Positions 1 to 10,466 of a stretch of DNA of 64,000 bases are shown here, piece by piece (within the stretch, counting starts at the first letter, position 1; each line of letters begins with the position of its first letter). Both the position numbers and the translations under genes were made by a program. This stretch comes from Codonopsis lanceolata (Eukaryota > Streptophyta > Magnoliopsida > Asterales > Campanulaceae). The notes beneath the pieces are model-generated. The model ran no database searches. It saw only the letters and a list, made by a program, of their open reading frames with translations, and was not told where the DNA came from. The stretch spans positions 20,483,642-20,547,641 of the forward strand of contig CM028383.1 of the NCBI GenBank assembly GCA_013146195.2, written 5' to 3'.

Positions 1-55
1 CAGCTGGAAGCCACGTGGTCGCTCCACGTGGGTGGACCCAGGTCGGGTCCCTTCA
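1..55 (-). repeat. 3' LTR fragment of the Tat element
   Basis: These bases match 11235-11289 in the other LTR at 52 of 55 positions and end with the same CCCTTCA, the inverted start (TGAAGGG) of the minus-strand LTR. The piece holds two CACGTG palindromes 13 bp apart. The rest of the LTR lies left of the window. Confidence 0.85.
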
Positions 56-913
56 ATAGCCCCGAGTTTCCAAGCGTGAGGATTTTTGCTTAGCTTGGAA
101 AGTATAGTTAAGCCCTTTGTTCGGCTGTCGAGCATCTTTGATTTTTGTTGTGATTTTCTTGGTTTTTCGTCCTCCTCGCATATGGTCGCTCTTCGTCGTT
201 TACTTTGAGTTTGTTCGATCGTGCTCGAGTTTGAGAGTCGAGGATGAATTCGAAGTTATTAGTGGAATTTTTCTAAGAAATTGGTCCGCCGTTTGCATTA
301 AATGCACGGTTATCGAGGGGTCGTAAGTAATCATTTTCTTTTTACTATTCATAAATGTGATGGCGTTATTTTGACAAAACGTCATCGGTTAATATATGAT
401 TTTTGCATGTCCTCGCCACGTGTCGTCTTGGGAATGGGTAGGTAGGATCTGTGTGTTTCCCTTCTGGTCGACCCGACGTCCTCGGGTCCGTATAAAAGCC
501 AAAGCTTCCGGCTTCTTCCATACGGTTTCTTTGTTTCTAAAATTTTCCCTCTCAAACTTGTGTGTTATGTGAAGGCGATAAGTTCATTTCTTCTGTTATT
601 CCTTTCCTTCTTGCTACTTCCAGTCGTTAATCTATCTCGTATTTCTAGTTTCCAGGTTCGCCTTCTTCCCCTCTTTCATTTGACGTTAATATTGTGCGTT
701 TTGGGCTAGTTTTGAGTAGGTTTCTGGGTTTATAACATTTTTTCGGTGATTCTGTTGCTTTTTCTGTTGTTCCGGTGCTAACTTTGGTGACTCTTCCTTT
801 TCCAGATCCTCGATAGTTTTCTCGCTCCTTCCTCGCTCAATTTCCATTCTCAGGTACTTGCCCTCTTTGTTCCCTTTTTTAATTAGTAAGGTTTATTAGG
901 GTTTTTGGGCTTT
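56..913 (+). other. Leader of the antisense gene and polypurine-tract side of the 3' LTR
   Basis: No gene is seen here. On the minus strand this stretch lies between the antisense gene and the 3' LTR and should contain the polypurine tract; only a weak G-rich run (positions 56-75, complement) is visible. On the plus strand it is T/C-rich with a TATA box at 491-498, so it reads as promoter and 5' leader of the gene starting at 914. The short ORF at 117-326 has no recognisable domain. Confidence 0.5.
491..498 (+). promoter_or_regulatory. TATA box of the antisense gene
   Basis: TATAAAAG follows a GC-richer stretch and is followed by a pyrimidine-rich leader. It lies about 420 bp upstream of the ATG at 914, on the strand opposite to gag-pol, and would start an antisense transcript near 520-530. 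Placement is by motif only. Confidence 0.5.
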
Positions 914-3883
914 ATGAGATATGTCCCCCCTGTCCCCGCTTTCACCCCTAGTAAAACCCCGTCTTCTTCTTCACCTAGCCCTTCTAATACATCGACGCCA
1001 AGCATGAGGACCAAACACGTAAGCCCGGACCCCGTGTACGCTCGATCACCGAAAAACAAGAGGACTCGCAAACTGATAGGGCCTGGTCGATTGTACTGCC
1101 GAGTCAAGCTAGCGATGCCTCTTTTGGTGGGAGGGGGATATAACATGGAGGGCTTACCCACCCTTGATGATGAGAAGTATGCAGCCGAGGATATCCCAGC
1201 TGGTTCAGCCATGATGGTTTGCAGGGACATGGAGAGGGCCCTGAGATATTTGTTTAATCAGTATTATAGGGAGATTGTTGCTCAGGAGGTAGTGGAAGCG
1301 AACAAAGTTTTGGCTAGCGAGAAGCGAGGATAGACTTCTTCGGCTGCTGCCCGAGTAGAGGATGGCTCGGGTGGGGTCGAGGATGCCCCACCTGCTCGCA
1401 GAGTGCTGAAGGAGTGGAGGAACAATGTATGGCCTGATGATGTGGTGGACTGGAATGACAAGTATAACCACAGTTCTAAGAGATTCCGAGGATCTGCTCC
1501 CCATAATTCACTCGGTATGGACGAGCTTAGGAATCATCATGACAAGGTTGGTTTCTATATCTCTTTTTTCGAGGCAGGTCTTCGGCTGCCCCTCGACCCC
1601 TTGATTTGCGAACTTCTTGAGGAAGCTAGTGCTCACCCCCTTTACCTTTCCCTCAACTTAGTTAGGTATATGATCTCATTTGCTGCTTGTGTTCGGATAC
1701 TCGGGTTTGAGCCTACCCTGCCTTTATTTAAAACCTATTTTTTCGTGACCAAGTCTCTGAACCGGCTCCAGTGCAAGCATCACAACCGGGGGATTAATCT
1801 GTTCGCCAAGCCTCCTGGCAAGATGGGGCACTGGGACGAGAAGGTCCTATTGGTCGAGAGCAGAGTTGGGTGGAATTTTCCTGTTCCTTGGCTTTCTACC
1901 TCTGAAGTGAAGTCGCTTTCTCTGGCCGGGACTCTGGATGAATATGAGGAGTATGCCCGAACGGCCATCGAGACCTTCCTTGGGGTCCGTGGGACTGGAC
2001 CTGTCCGAGTGTTCCGTTGGAGTTCGGTTACCGAGGACGAGGTTTTGCTGAGGATGGTGGGATGTCGACCAAGAAGATAGAAGGGCCTGAAACTTCGTTG
2101 CGAGGCCCCCGAGTATATCCAATATCTGGGGTGGTCGATGCACGAGGGGCGTAAGTTTAGAATGGATTGCCCACGATGCAAGGATGATACATCCAATTTT
2201 GAAGGATGTGAAAGTATTCGTCACCTTGCACTTATTTTATTCGTTCTTTTTTTATCGCTCCCATTTACTCGTAATTCTTAACTTGTTTATTTTTTGCTCT
2301 CAGATATGATGGTCGATTTAGATCAAGCCTTTGGGCGAGATGCTAGGAAGACCAGAGGCGCTGCTCGCCGACCGTTGCTGAGGGAAGCATCGACTGATCC
2401 TACCAAGGCCTACACCCTGCCCACCGACGAGCAGGGGCCTGGGTCTACGACCATACCCACTGATTCGGCGTTAATGGCTCCTCGCCGGGCACCACTTAAA
2501 ATTACTACTCGGAAGCCCCAGCCTTCAACCCAACTCTCGGCGAAGAGAGCTCCTGCTACCACCTCTGGGCCTGCCTCCGTTGAAAGCGTCCCAGCTGCCC
2601 CTCTAACAAAAAGGCGCCGGTTGATTGAGGATGCGCCTCGAGGAGATGATCGGAGCATCGAGGAGATATCCAGTCGCTCCCCAGCTACAAAGAAATTAAA
2701 GGCTAAAGCCGCATCTTCCTCGTCTGATGAGGAGACCATCCCCTGGCTGAGGGATGACTTTACCGCGCCCACCACTCGAGCAGCAGGGATCAAGCTCGCA
2801 AAAGATATTGCAGATGTCCCAGCGTTGCAGAACATCGATGTGACCCACCGGGATAGTCCTTCTGCCTTGGCCGGGCAAGGGATAATTGTTCGGGCCCAGA
2901 TGAGGGATATGATCGGGATTGCCGATTCTCTGCCTAGAAACGAGGCTATGGGGCGCATCGGGCTATACATGAGTGAGTTAAAAAAACCTTTATTTAATTC
3001 TTCTTTTTCTTCTCTTCTTTCTCCTTCCTTTTTTTTATTTTATGGTTCTGACTTTTATTCTTATCATTTCCTTGTAGATGTGCTCCTTTGTAAATTCGCT
3101 GAGCAGTCGATCTGATCGAGCTGTAGCCGAGGTGAGAAACTCAAGACTTAAGTCCAAGTGGACCAGGATGAGATCGAAATTCTCAAAGGTCGGTCAGCCT
3201 CCCTGAAGAGTGACCAAACTAAAAAAGCGGCCGAGCTGGTGGAATTGTCGTCCCGAGCATCTGCCCTGGCCAAGGAGAAAGAGCTGACTGAAACCCGTGC
3301 TAATGAAGCCGAGCAGAAGGATGGCCTAGTCGAACAAGCGAGGTCCTTGGCGGAAAAGGAGGCAGTTGAGTCCTCGATTAGGATTGTTGATTTAGAGAAG
3401 CGTATCGACGAAGTGAGGGCCTCTACTTTTGAACAATTCAAGGATACCGAAGAATTCACCAATGAGGTCCTCCCTTACTTTGAGCGAGGAATCCACCATG
3501 TCCTTCGGTTAGCCGCCTTCTCCGGGCTTGATCTTGGAACAATTGTGGAGTGGGGAAGTGATGAGTTCACTAGCGAGGCTACTCGAGAGGGGCACGAAAT
3601 GGTCCCTTTTTCTACTGGTGATCTTGAAATGATCAGGAAGAAAGATCTGAAGGCCGGGCGCGAAGAATGGGTACCTCCCACTCCCTGGTCCCAGGATGCT
3701 ATCTTTTTAATTAATGCCGTTAAAAATGGTCAGGACGTGGAATTTGATGCCGATCAAAAATTGAGGTAGTTTATGGACGAGCAACCTAATCGTGATCAAT
3801 TCGATGATGCATCCTCTGCCACCGAACAACGCGGTCTACCCTCTCCATCCCGTGATGTCGAAGTGGTTGATCTCCCAGAATGA
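914..3883 (+). pseudogene. Antisense gene of the Tat element ('putative gypsy type transposon' domain protein), broken
   Basis: The gene lies antisense to gag-pol between the integrase and the 3' LTR. The first part (about 914-2207) has a low-complexity Ser/Pro start, then a region resembling the 'putative gypsy type transposon' family (PF04195): a conserved stretch at 1540-1760 with FEAGLRLPL, and LGFEPTLPLF. The second part (2304-2972) is basic and Ser/Pro-rich. The third (from 3078) is charged and coiled-coil-like, ending at 3883. An intron from about 2208 or 2214 to 2303 keeps the frame. A second, near 2973-3077, has GTGAGT and TTGTAG ends. TAG stops at 1331, 2078 and 3767 and a 1-bp shift near 3157 interrupt it. 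The function of such antisense genes is unknown. Confidence 0.7.
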
Positions 3884-4060
3884 TGTTTGATCCTCGCTGC
3901 ATCGAGTTGATTGGGCGTGTGTGCTTGTATTTTGAAACAATTTTTTATTTGATACTCAGTTTGACTATAACTTAACAATTTCTTGTGTTTATGGGTTTTG
4001 ATATATCGATCATTGAGTTTTTTTCTAGCTTGTTATTTCATACTTGTCTGTATTTTAATT

Positions 4061-4384
4061 TATTTGTAACCTTCCTTGCGTACAAAGAATAGGCCTTAGT
4101 CCCCCCTCCGTACGAGGATGAGAATGAGCACTTATTTCATTTCTTTATTTGTAACCTTCCTCGCGTACCGATGATAGGCTGTAGTCCCACCTCCGGACAA
4201 GGATGAGAATGAGCACTTAGCTCATTTCTTTATTTGTAACCTTCCTCGCGTACCGAGGATAGGCTGTAGTCCCACCTCCGTACGAGGATGGGAATGAGCA
4301 CTTATCTCATTTCTTTATTTGTAACCTCCCTCGCGTACCGAGGATAGACTGTAGTCCCACCTCCGTACGAGGATGGGAATGAGC
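4061..4384 (-). repeat. 85-bp tandem repeat, about 3.8 copies, in the element's 3' untranslated region
   Basis: Units start at 4061, 4146, 4231 and 4316, an exact 85-bp period, each opening with TATTTGTAACCT and containing GTACGAGGATG. Units 2-4 are closer to each other than to unit 1. The array sits between the end of pol (4457, minus strand) and the end of the antisense gene (3883). The 177 bp at 3884-4060 hold nothing recognisable. Tat-lineage elements are known to carry variable tandem repeats at this site. Confidence 0.95.
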
Positions 4385-4456
4385 TGGTAACGAACACTCT
4401 TGCTCTGAAAATATACATCCTTTATTAAATACTCCGATCTTGGCTCAGTGGTTACA

Positions 4457-5414
4457 TCAATGATAGTAAGATTTGAGATGATCTGCATGCCATTGGTTTT
4501 TCAAAGGTGTGCCGTCGGGCTCTGCCAGTCGATAAGTTCATTTTTTGACGATGTTGGTTATTCTAAACGGGCCCTCCCAATTTGGTGAAAGCTTGTTCCT
4601 TCCTATCTTTCTGACAGTCACCTCTATCTTTCTTAGGACCCAGTCATCGACTGAGAAAGTTTTCGGTCTTACTTTCTTGTCGTGATGGATCTTAGTGAGC
4701 TTTTTGTAGCTGATCATTCTGAGGCGAGCTTCTAGTCATTTTTCTTCAAGGTTGTCGAGGTTAAGCTGTCTGGATGAGTTGTTCTACTCTTGATCGAAAA
4801 AAGTTACCCAAGCTGTTGGAAGAGCTAATTTCACTGGTGCCATGGCTTTAGACCCATAAGTGAGTGCAAATGGGGTTTCGCCTATAGATCCTCGAACTGA
4901 CGTTCTAATTCCCCATACGACGATTGGCAACTGTTCTAGCCAACCTCCTTTCTTATCATCCAAGCTTCTCTTTAGTGCATACATGATCTTTTTATTTCCT
5001 GCTTCTGCCTGACCATTGCCTTGTGGATGAGCCACCGAGGACATTCGGTGGTTGACATTCAGCCTTTGGCAGCTCGCCGTGAACTTTTTCGAAAACTGGG
5101 TGCCATGGTCGGAAACGATCATCCGAGGTAATTCGAAACGACAAAAGATTTGTTCATATACAAATTTTATTGTTTGGTCCTCGGTTATGTTGGCGAGCGG
5201 TTTCGCTTCTGTCCATTTGGTGAAGTAATCCACCGCGACAATAACATACTCGCACCTATGCTTAGCTTTGGGGAAAGGGCCAGTGAGGTCAATTCCCTAC
5301 ATGTCAAAAGGTCATGCTGCGATCACCGGTGTTTGTAGGACCGAGGGAAGTCGTGGAATGTTTGTTTATCTTTGACACTTGTCGCATTTCCTTACAAGCA
5401 TACTCCACTGCGTC
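4457..5414 (-). pseudogene. Integrase region of Tat pol
   Basis: Core DDE integrase: first Asp in DYFTKW, second in SDHGTQF, Glu in the NGQAEAGNK segment. It runs from about 5400 down and is followed by a C-terminal region ending in HADHLKSYYH with a TGA at 4457. The intact piece is 4784-5233. Stops replace two tryptophans just upstream (near 5290-5310), and a further stop follows 4784. The enzyme would insert the element's cDNA into host DNA. This copy cannot make it in full. Confidence 0.85.
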
Positions 5415-6437
5415 CTATCTCATGCTCGGCCAATAATACCCATGAAAGTTCATTTTGTCTGACAGAGTCCTCGGATCTGGATGTCCCCCACATTCGCCTT
5501 CATGTACCTCGGCCAGCAGATCCTTCACTGTTTCTGGCCGTATGCATCGAAGAAGAGGCTTTGAATTGGATTGTTTGTATAACATACCTCCTATAACCGA
5601 GTATCTGCATGCTCGGTTCCTTACTATTTGTGTTTCGCTCTTTCCTTCCGATAGGATGCCCTGCTCGATGTAATCTCTTATGTCATCGATCCAACATCTT
5701 GAAGCCTCTGTGACTACCATAATTTCCTCCTGGTCGATGGCTATATTTTTTAGAAACATGAGTTCGACGTCGGGAGGTACCTCCTCAGCTTCCGAGGATG
5801 CGATCTTGGAGAGGTAATCTGCACGGGAGTTATCTTCTCTAAGGACTTGCTCCAGCTCCCAATATTTAAATTGTGTTAACAGTTTTTGCGTCAATTGTTG
5901 ATATTTGGCTAACACCGGGTGATTTGCTTCATATTCGCCCAGTACTTGTTTAACCACCAGTTGGGAATCACTGTAAATTACAATGTCTTCGGCCTTTAAG
6001 CTTAATGCGAGCTCGATTCCGGAGACCAAAGCTTCATACTCGGCCTGATTGTTCAAGGTCTTAAATTGAAATCTTAAGGCCATATTTAGTTCTCCTGACT
6101 CTGGAATGAGCAGTGAGAGACATGCCCCACTTCTTTCTATCCCTGTAGATCCATCTACCAACAAGACCCAATATTGAAGAGGCCTGGTCTTCGTCTGTTC
6201 GCCAGTTATTGTCGCTTTTGTAGTCACATGGATGACCTTTTCGCCGATTTGTTCTTGGTCAGCCTTCTTCTTTGTGAATGAAGTTTCAGCGATGAAGTCG
6301 ACCAGGACTTGTGCTCGGATTGTTTTTCTGGGCTCATAATCGATGTCGTATCCTGAGAGTTCGACCAACCATTTCAACATTCTGCCCGCCATATTGGGTT
6401 TGTGCAGAATTTTTCTTAGAGGAAAATTGGTATACAC
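5415..6437 (-). pseudogene. Second (archaeal-type) RNase H domain and integrase zinc-binding region of Tat pol
   Basis: An open 340-codon stretch. An RNase H domain spans roughly codons 85-215: first Asp in LLVDGS, Glu in NNQAEYEAL, Asp in YSDSQLVV and a late Asp in NSRADYLS. It is separate from the RNase H joined to RT upstream. Two RNase H domains per pol are typical of the Tat/Ogre group. The C-terminal part ends in a His/Cys-type stretch (HEGECGGHPD) that belongs to the integrase N-terminus. A 1-bp frameshift near 6440 separates it from the upstream RT-RNase H. Confidence 0.85.
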
Positions 6438-6442
6438 TACAA

Positions 6443-7440
6443 TCAGTGTGCCTGGAAGTAAGCTTTCAATTTCCAGACATCAATGACTAGGGCGAGGACC
6501 AACTTTTCAACTTCTAGGTATCTCCTCTCAACATCAGTCAGTGCGTGAGAAACATAATAGATTGGCTTTTGAACTTTATCTTCTTCTCTTATCAAGACTG
6601 CAGCGACTGCTGAGTCTGATGCTGCCAAATATACATATAACTTCTCCTCTGGTATTGGGATGTTGAGGAGTGGTGGTCGGCCAAGATACTCCCTAAGCTC
6701 TTCAAAAGCTTTCGTACAATCATCGTTCCATTCGAACTTCCTGCCTCCCTTCAATATTTTGAAGAAGGGCAAGCTTTTTTCAGCTGACTTAGCGATGAAG
6801 CGACTAAGGGCTGTGATCCGACCATTGAGCTATTGAACATACTTAATCGAGGATGGGATGTCCATGGTTGTTAAGGCCTTTATCTTCTATGGATTGACTT
6901 TAATTCCTCTTTCATTGACTATGTACCCGAGGAATTTTCTTGCTGTTACTCCGAATACGCACTTAGCCGGGTTGAGCTTCATCTTATTTTTTCTCAGATT
7001 TGAGAAAGTTTCCCGTAATTCGTTGGCATGATCGGAATGTTTGGTTTTGATAACCATGTCGTCAATGTAAGCTTCCATATTCCTGCCCAGCTGGTCGCCG
7101 AATACTTTGTTCACCATTCTCTGGTAGGTAGCCCCCGCGTTCTTGAGGTTGAAAGACATCATGGTATAGCAATACAATCCTCCAGCAGTTCGAAATGCTG
7201 TGTGTATTTGGTCGGCCAACCATATTTTGATTTGGTGATAACCCGAATAAACATCCACAAAGCTGAAAATTTTGTGCCCAGAAATGGAGTCCACGAGCTG
7301 ATCGATTCTGGGTAGTGTCTACCAATCTTTTGGGCAGGTTTTGTTGAGGTCAGTGAAGTCCACACACATTCTTCATTTCCCAGTAATTTTCTTCACCATA
7401 ACCACATTTGCAATCCAGGTTGCATATAAGACTTCTTTTA
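6443..7440 (-). pseudogene. Reverse transcriptase and first RNase H of Tat pol
   Basis: RT motifs on the minus strand: RMCVDFTDLNKTCPK near 7350, FVDVYSGYHQI, and the catalytic YIDD near 7050. The RNase H-like domain follows (6443-6772), with YVSHALTDVERRY. Stops interrupt the frame, including a TGA for the Trp in the ITGKW motif, a TAG near 6884 and a TAG near 6833. Intact pieces are 6887-7294 and 6443-6772. It copies element RNA into DNA in intact relatives. Confidence 0.9.
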
Positions 7441-8283
7441 TAATTTTGGCCTTCAGCAATTTAGACACTTCCTCTTTGATGGCTTTTTGTTTCTCCCATG
7501 ACAAGATTCGTGCCTTTTGTTGTATAGGAATGAAGTATGGTCAATGCTTAACTGGTGCATAGCGACGTTCTCGCTAATGCCTTCCATATCCTCGATCCTC
7601 CAGGCGAACACATCCAAGCTTTCTTTTAATAGCTTGATGATTGTTGATCGCTCTTCCTTTGGTATCTCTCTTCCTACCCTGACCTTTTACTCGGGGAAGT
7701 CGAGGTTAATCACAATTTCATCAAGGTTCTCATTTGGCTCGATAGTTGGGTGGTGATCAACGTCCAGACTTTCAATTGTGATTACTTTTGTGTCGAGCAG
7801 GTGGTCCTTGCTTCCTTCTTTTTCGAGCAAGCTGGCGTTCCCAGCTCGCTTTAATTGTATATGGTCCTTGCCTCCTTCTTTTTCAGGCGAGCTGGCGTTC
7901 CCAACTCGCCTTAATTGTTATGCTTGTGCATGCTCGGGGAGCGATGAAGTAAGTTCCTCTGTTTCTCGGAGCCTTTTGGTCGCTCTGCTTATTTCGACCA
8001 CTTCTCCTTCAGGCATGGTGATTGTCACTTTTTCCTTACGCGTCTTCTCCATGTAAATGTATTCCAGGGTGCTCGTTGGGTCATTTAAGACCATGCCTAT
8101 CCGTTTTTCAGTACGTAATTTTATTATTTGATGAGCCATTGAGTCAACCATCTGGAACTTTGTTTAAGAAGGTGATCCCAGTATGGCGTTGTATGGGGAT
8201 GGTAGATCGAGCACCAAGAATTCAACCTCCTCCGTTCGAGGAGTCCTGCTCTCTTCCCCTAAGGTCACCATAAGGATGATAGT
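7441..8283 (-). pseudogene. Protease-RT linker of Tat pol
   Basis: Broken coding sequence joining protease to RT. Recognisable pieces are LDVFAWRIEDMEGI near 7600, typical of the region before Ty3/gypsy RT, and a charged open stretch at 7918-8151. A near-duplicate runs at about 7798-7857 and 7858-7918 (a segment with GAGCTGGCGTTCCCA in both), a roughly 60-bp tandem duplication. No complete domain is present. Confidence 0.65.
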
Positions 8284-8895
8284 TCATTTTACCGCCACCT
8301 TGTGACCGGTAAATCCTTCTAACTGTACATTGCTCGGCCTTAGATGGGCATCCCCCAACTCCATCCTTTTGAAACAGGAATAACATAAGATATCCCTTCC
8401 AGCCCCCGTGTCGACTAGTGCTCGTTTCACCTCGCTGTCACGTATTCTCACTTGGAGAGTTAAAGGCTGTTGACGAGCAGTTTCACTAACGACTATTTCA
8501 CTTGGCCAAAAGGTAATTCCCCCCGCTTCATCGGGTCGTGGCATCGTGTTGACTACATGTTTCAAATTATAAATCATGTGCTTCAACTGAGTTCCACTTG
8601 GTGTAGCCTCCCTGATGGTGTCGATCGCATTCCTGGGGCCCCTATTATTTGGTCGGGGGTTCTGGTTTCTCTCAATCTTTCTCTGCCTCCCTCTCTGGTT
8701 GCCTTTCTGCTCAAATTTCTTTAGCTCTCCCCTGTCGACCAACTTCTGAATAGCTTTCTTCAGGTTGATACATTCCTCGGTCGTATGACCGACATCCTTG
8801 TGGAAGGCGCACCGTTTGTTGGGGTTGCGAGGATATCGAGTATCCTTTAGTGGCCACGGCCTATCTATTTTGTCTTGATCGAGTAGGACGTTCAT
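8284..8895 (-). pseudogene. Gag C-terminus with zinc knuckle and aspartic protease
   Basis: A 203-codon open stretch. A zinc-knuckle-like CAFHKDVGHTTEEC segment lies near codons 29-42, then a basic Arg/Asn-rich stretch, then the protease with catalytic ALVDTGAGRDIL near codon 160. A TGA at 8281-8283 cuts the frame, but recognisable sequence (VTLGEE, LPSPYNAILG) continues downstream. The protease would process the polyprotein. Confidence 0.85.
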
Positions 8896-10403
8896 TATGT
8901 GCTCGCGATTGGTTGTGAGTGGAGTCCAGTCTATTTCATCCCATCTATTCTTGCCTCGATTGTCCTCTTCTTTGTAGGCTGATCCTCAGCCCCCTTGTTC
9001 GGATTATCCTGAGCCCGATGTGTTCCATCATGCTCTTTTTTTCCCATCTTTCTTCTCATTCCCCTCCTTCTTTGCCTCCTCGGTATTGATTACCCGAATG
9101 GCATGTGCATACATCTCACCGACTGAAGCTTGGTCGCGCAACATTATTTTCTGTCTCATCAGCCCTTGTTGTAAACCAAAGATGAAGCACATTTTGATCT
9201 ACTCCTAGGAGATGTACGGTATTTGGTCGACCATGGCCATGCACCTGTCCATGTATGTCTGGTTCGACTCATTTATCCTCTGCTGTATACCACACAAGTC
9301 AGTCTACTTCTTTGGTTGGAGTCCGACCGAGGAGAACTCGGTGACAAACATTTGTTTGAATTCATCTCAGCTTTCAACTGAATCCAATGGGAGGCTCGTG
9401 TACCATTTTAGCGCCTTCCCTTTTAGAGTCCCCGCAAATATCTTTCCATATGCATCCTCATCATCAGGGGCCATTGCATTCATTTTGACATCAAAACTGG
9501 CCTTGTGATCGACTGCATTAGTAAGGCCCTGATATGTTTCAAAGGTGAGAATTTTTTTATCAGGTAGTGGGGCCTTCCTCATCCTCTCCTGGAATGGGCC
9601 ATTCTTTGCTGGGGGTAACAACATAGGTTTTCCTTTTTCCATGGGCTCGAGCCTACCACAAAGGAATTTCACCTCTTGTTCGACAGCCGAGGATGGCTTA
9701 TTAGTCGATTTTTGCACCTCGGTGATCGCGTTCCGACCACTTTTGGGTGTCCTGCTCCCGATTGTTGGGAGTGAGTGCAATACCCACACGTTTTATTTTT
9801 CATCACCTCGGTCCTCGCCTTGGACTCTCCCTCCTCGCTCATCTCCCTTGTTCGGCGAGGGCGATGAGGTTCGTTGGGGTAAGGTAACCGGCTATGAATA
9901 CTGGCCTTGGGCGTTTGCTCGCTCATTCTATCCCCTAACTGGGATCTCACACTAGGCCGAGGTACCGCCTTCTCCTTTTCCTTGCCTTTGGAGGCAACCT
10001 TTTTGAGAACCTGGACTGGCTCCTCCTGGGATACTGTATTGGTCGCCGCTTTTGCTTTTTTCTGAAATGTGAACATTTTGAGCTCGACCTCTTGAATTCC
10101 TGTGAGGTAAAGTTTCTGGCGTTCCCAGAACTTTGCCTCTACCAAGTACTCATCCTACTCGGTAGCTTTGTTTTTTTCTACTTGAGAATGTTCCACTTGG
10201 GCTTCTTCCTCGTCCACATCAAAGAAGGTGCTCGCCTGGCCGGGGGCACCTCCTATGTAATGAGCATCCTCTTGGGTGCTCTTTCCTCCCAATGCCTTTA
10301 AAGTGACAGTGGCGAGGTCCATGTTAGTTATTTTACTTGCATGTGAGGGAGGTGGTATGTTCGTTCCTTGTTGATCTGGTTTTGTAGGAGTTTGTTTATC
10401 CAT
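8896..10403 (-). pseudogene. Gag of the Tat element, broken
   Basis: The ATG at 10403 opens a hydrophilic N-terminal region. It stops at a TAG (10152-10154), continues in the same frame to 9669, then shifts to a frame (9367-9789) carrying the gag core with GTLKGKALKWYTSLP. Further stops follow between 9367 and 8896. The start lies 38 bp downstream of the primer site, which supports it. The gag protein would form the capsid-like particle. Confidence 0.8.
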
Positions 10404-10441
10404 TTCTTATGGTTAATTTGAGAATAAAAAGGTTACTGGAA

Positions 10442-10464
10442 TGGCGTTCCCGGCAATGGAACCA
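10442..10464 (-). other. Primer binding site of the Tat element
   Basis: Read on the minus strand this is TGGTTCCATTGCCGGGAACG, a diverged form of the TGGCGCCGTTGCCGGGG-type primer site used by many plant Ty3/gypsy elements. It begins 2 nt after the LTR end at 10467. The exact tRNA is an inference. Confidence 0.65.
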
Positions 10465-10466
10465 CT

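Noticed and set aside
117..326. 69-codon ORF at the left edge
   Set aside because: No motif, lies in the leader of the antisense gene, and reads like chance open frame in T-rich DNA.
5150..8273. Several plus-strand ORFs of 60-95 codons across the Tat pol region
   Set aside because: They are shadows of the minus-strand pol, which has clear enzyme motifs. None has its own domain.
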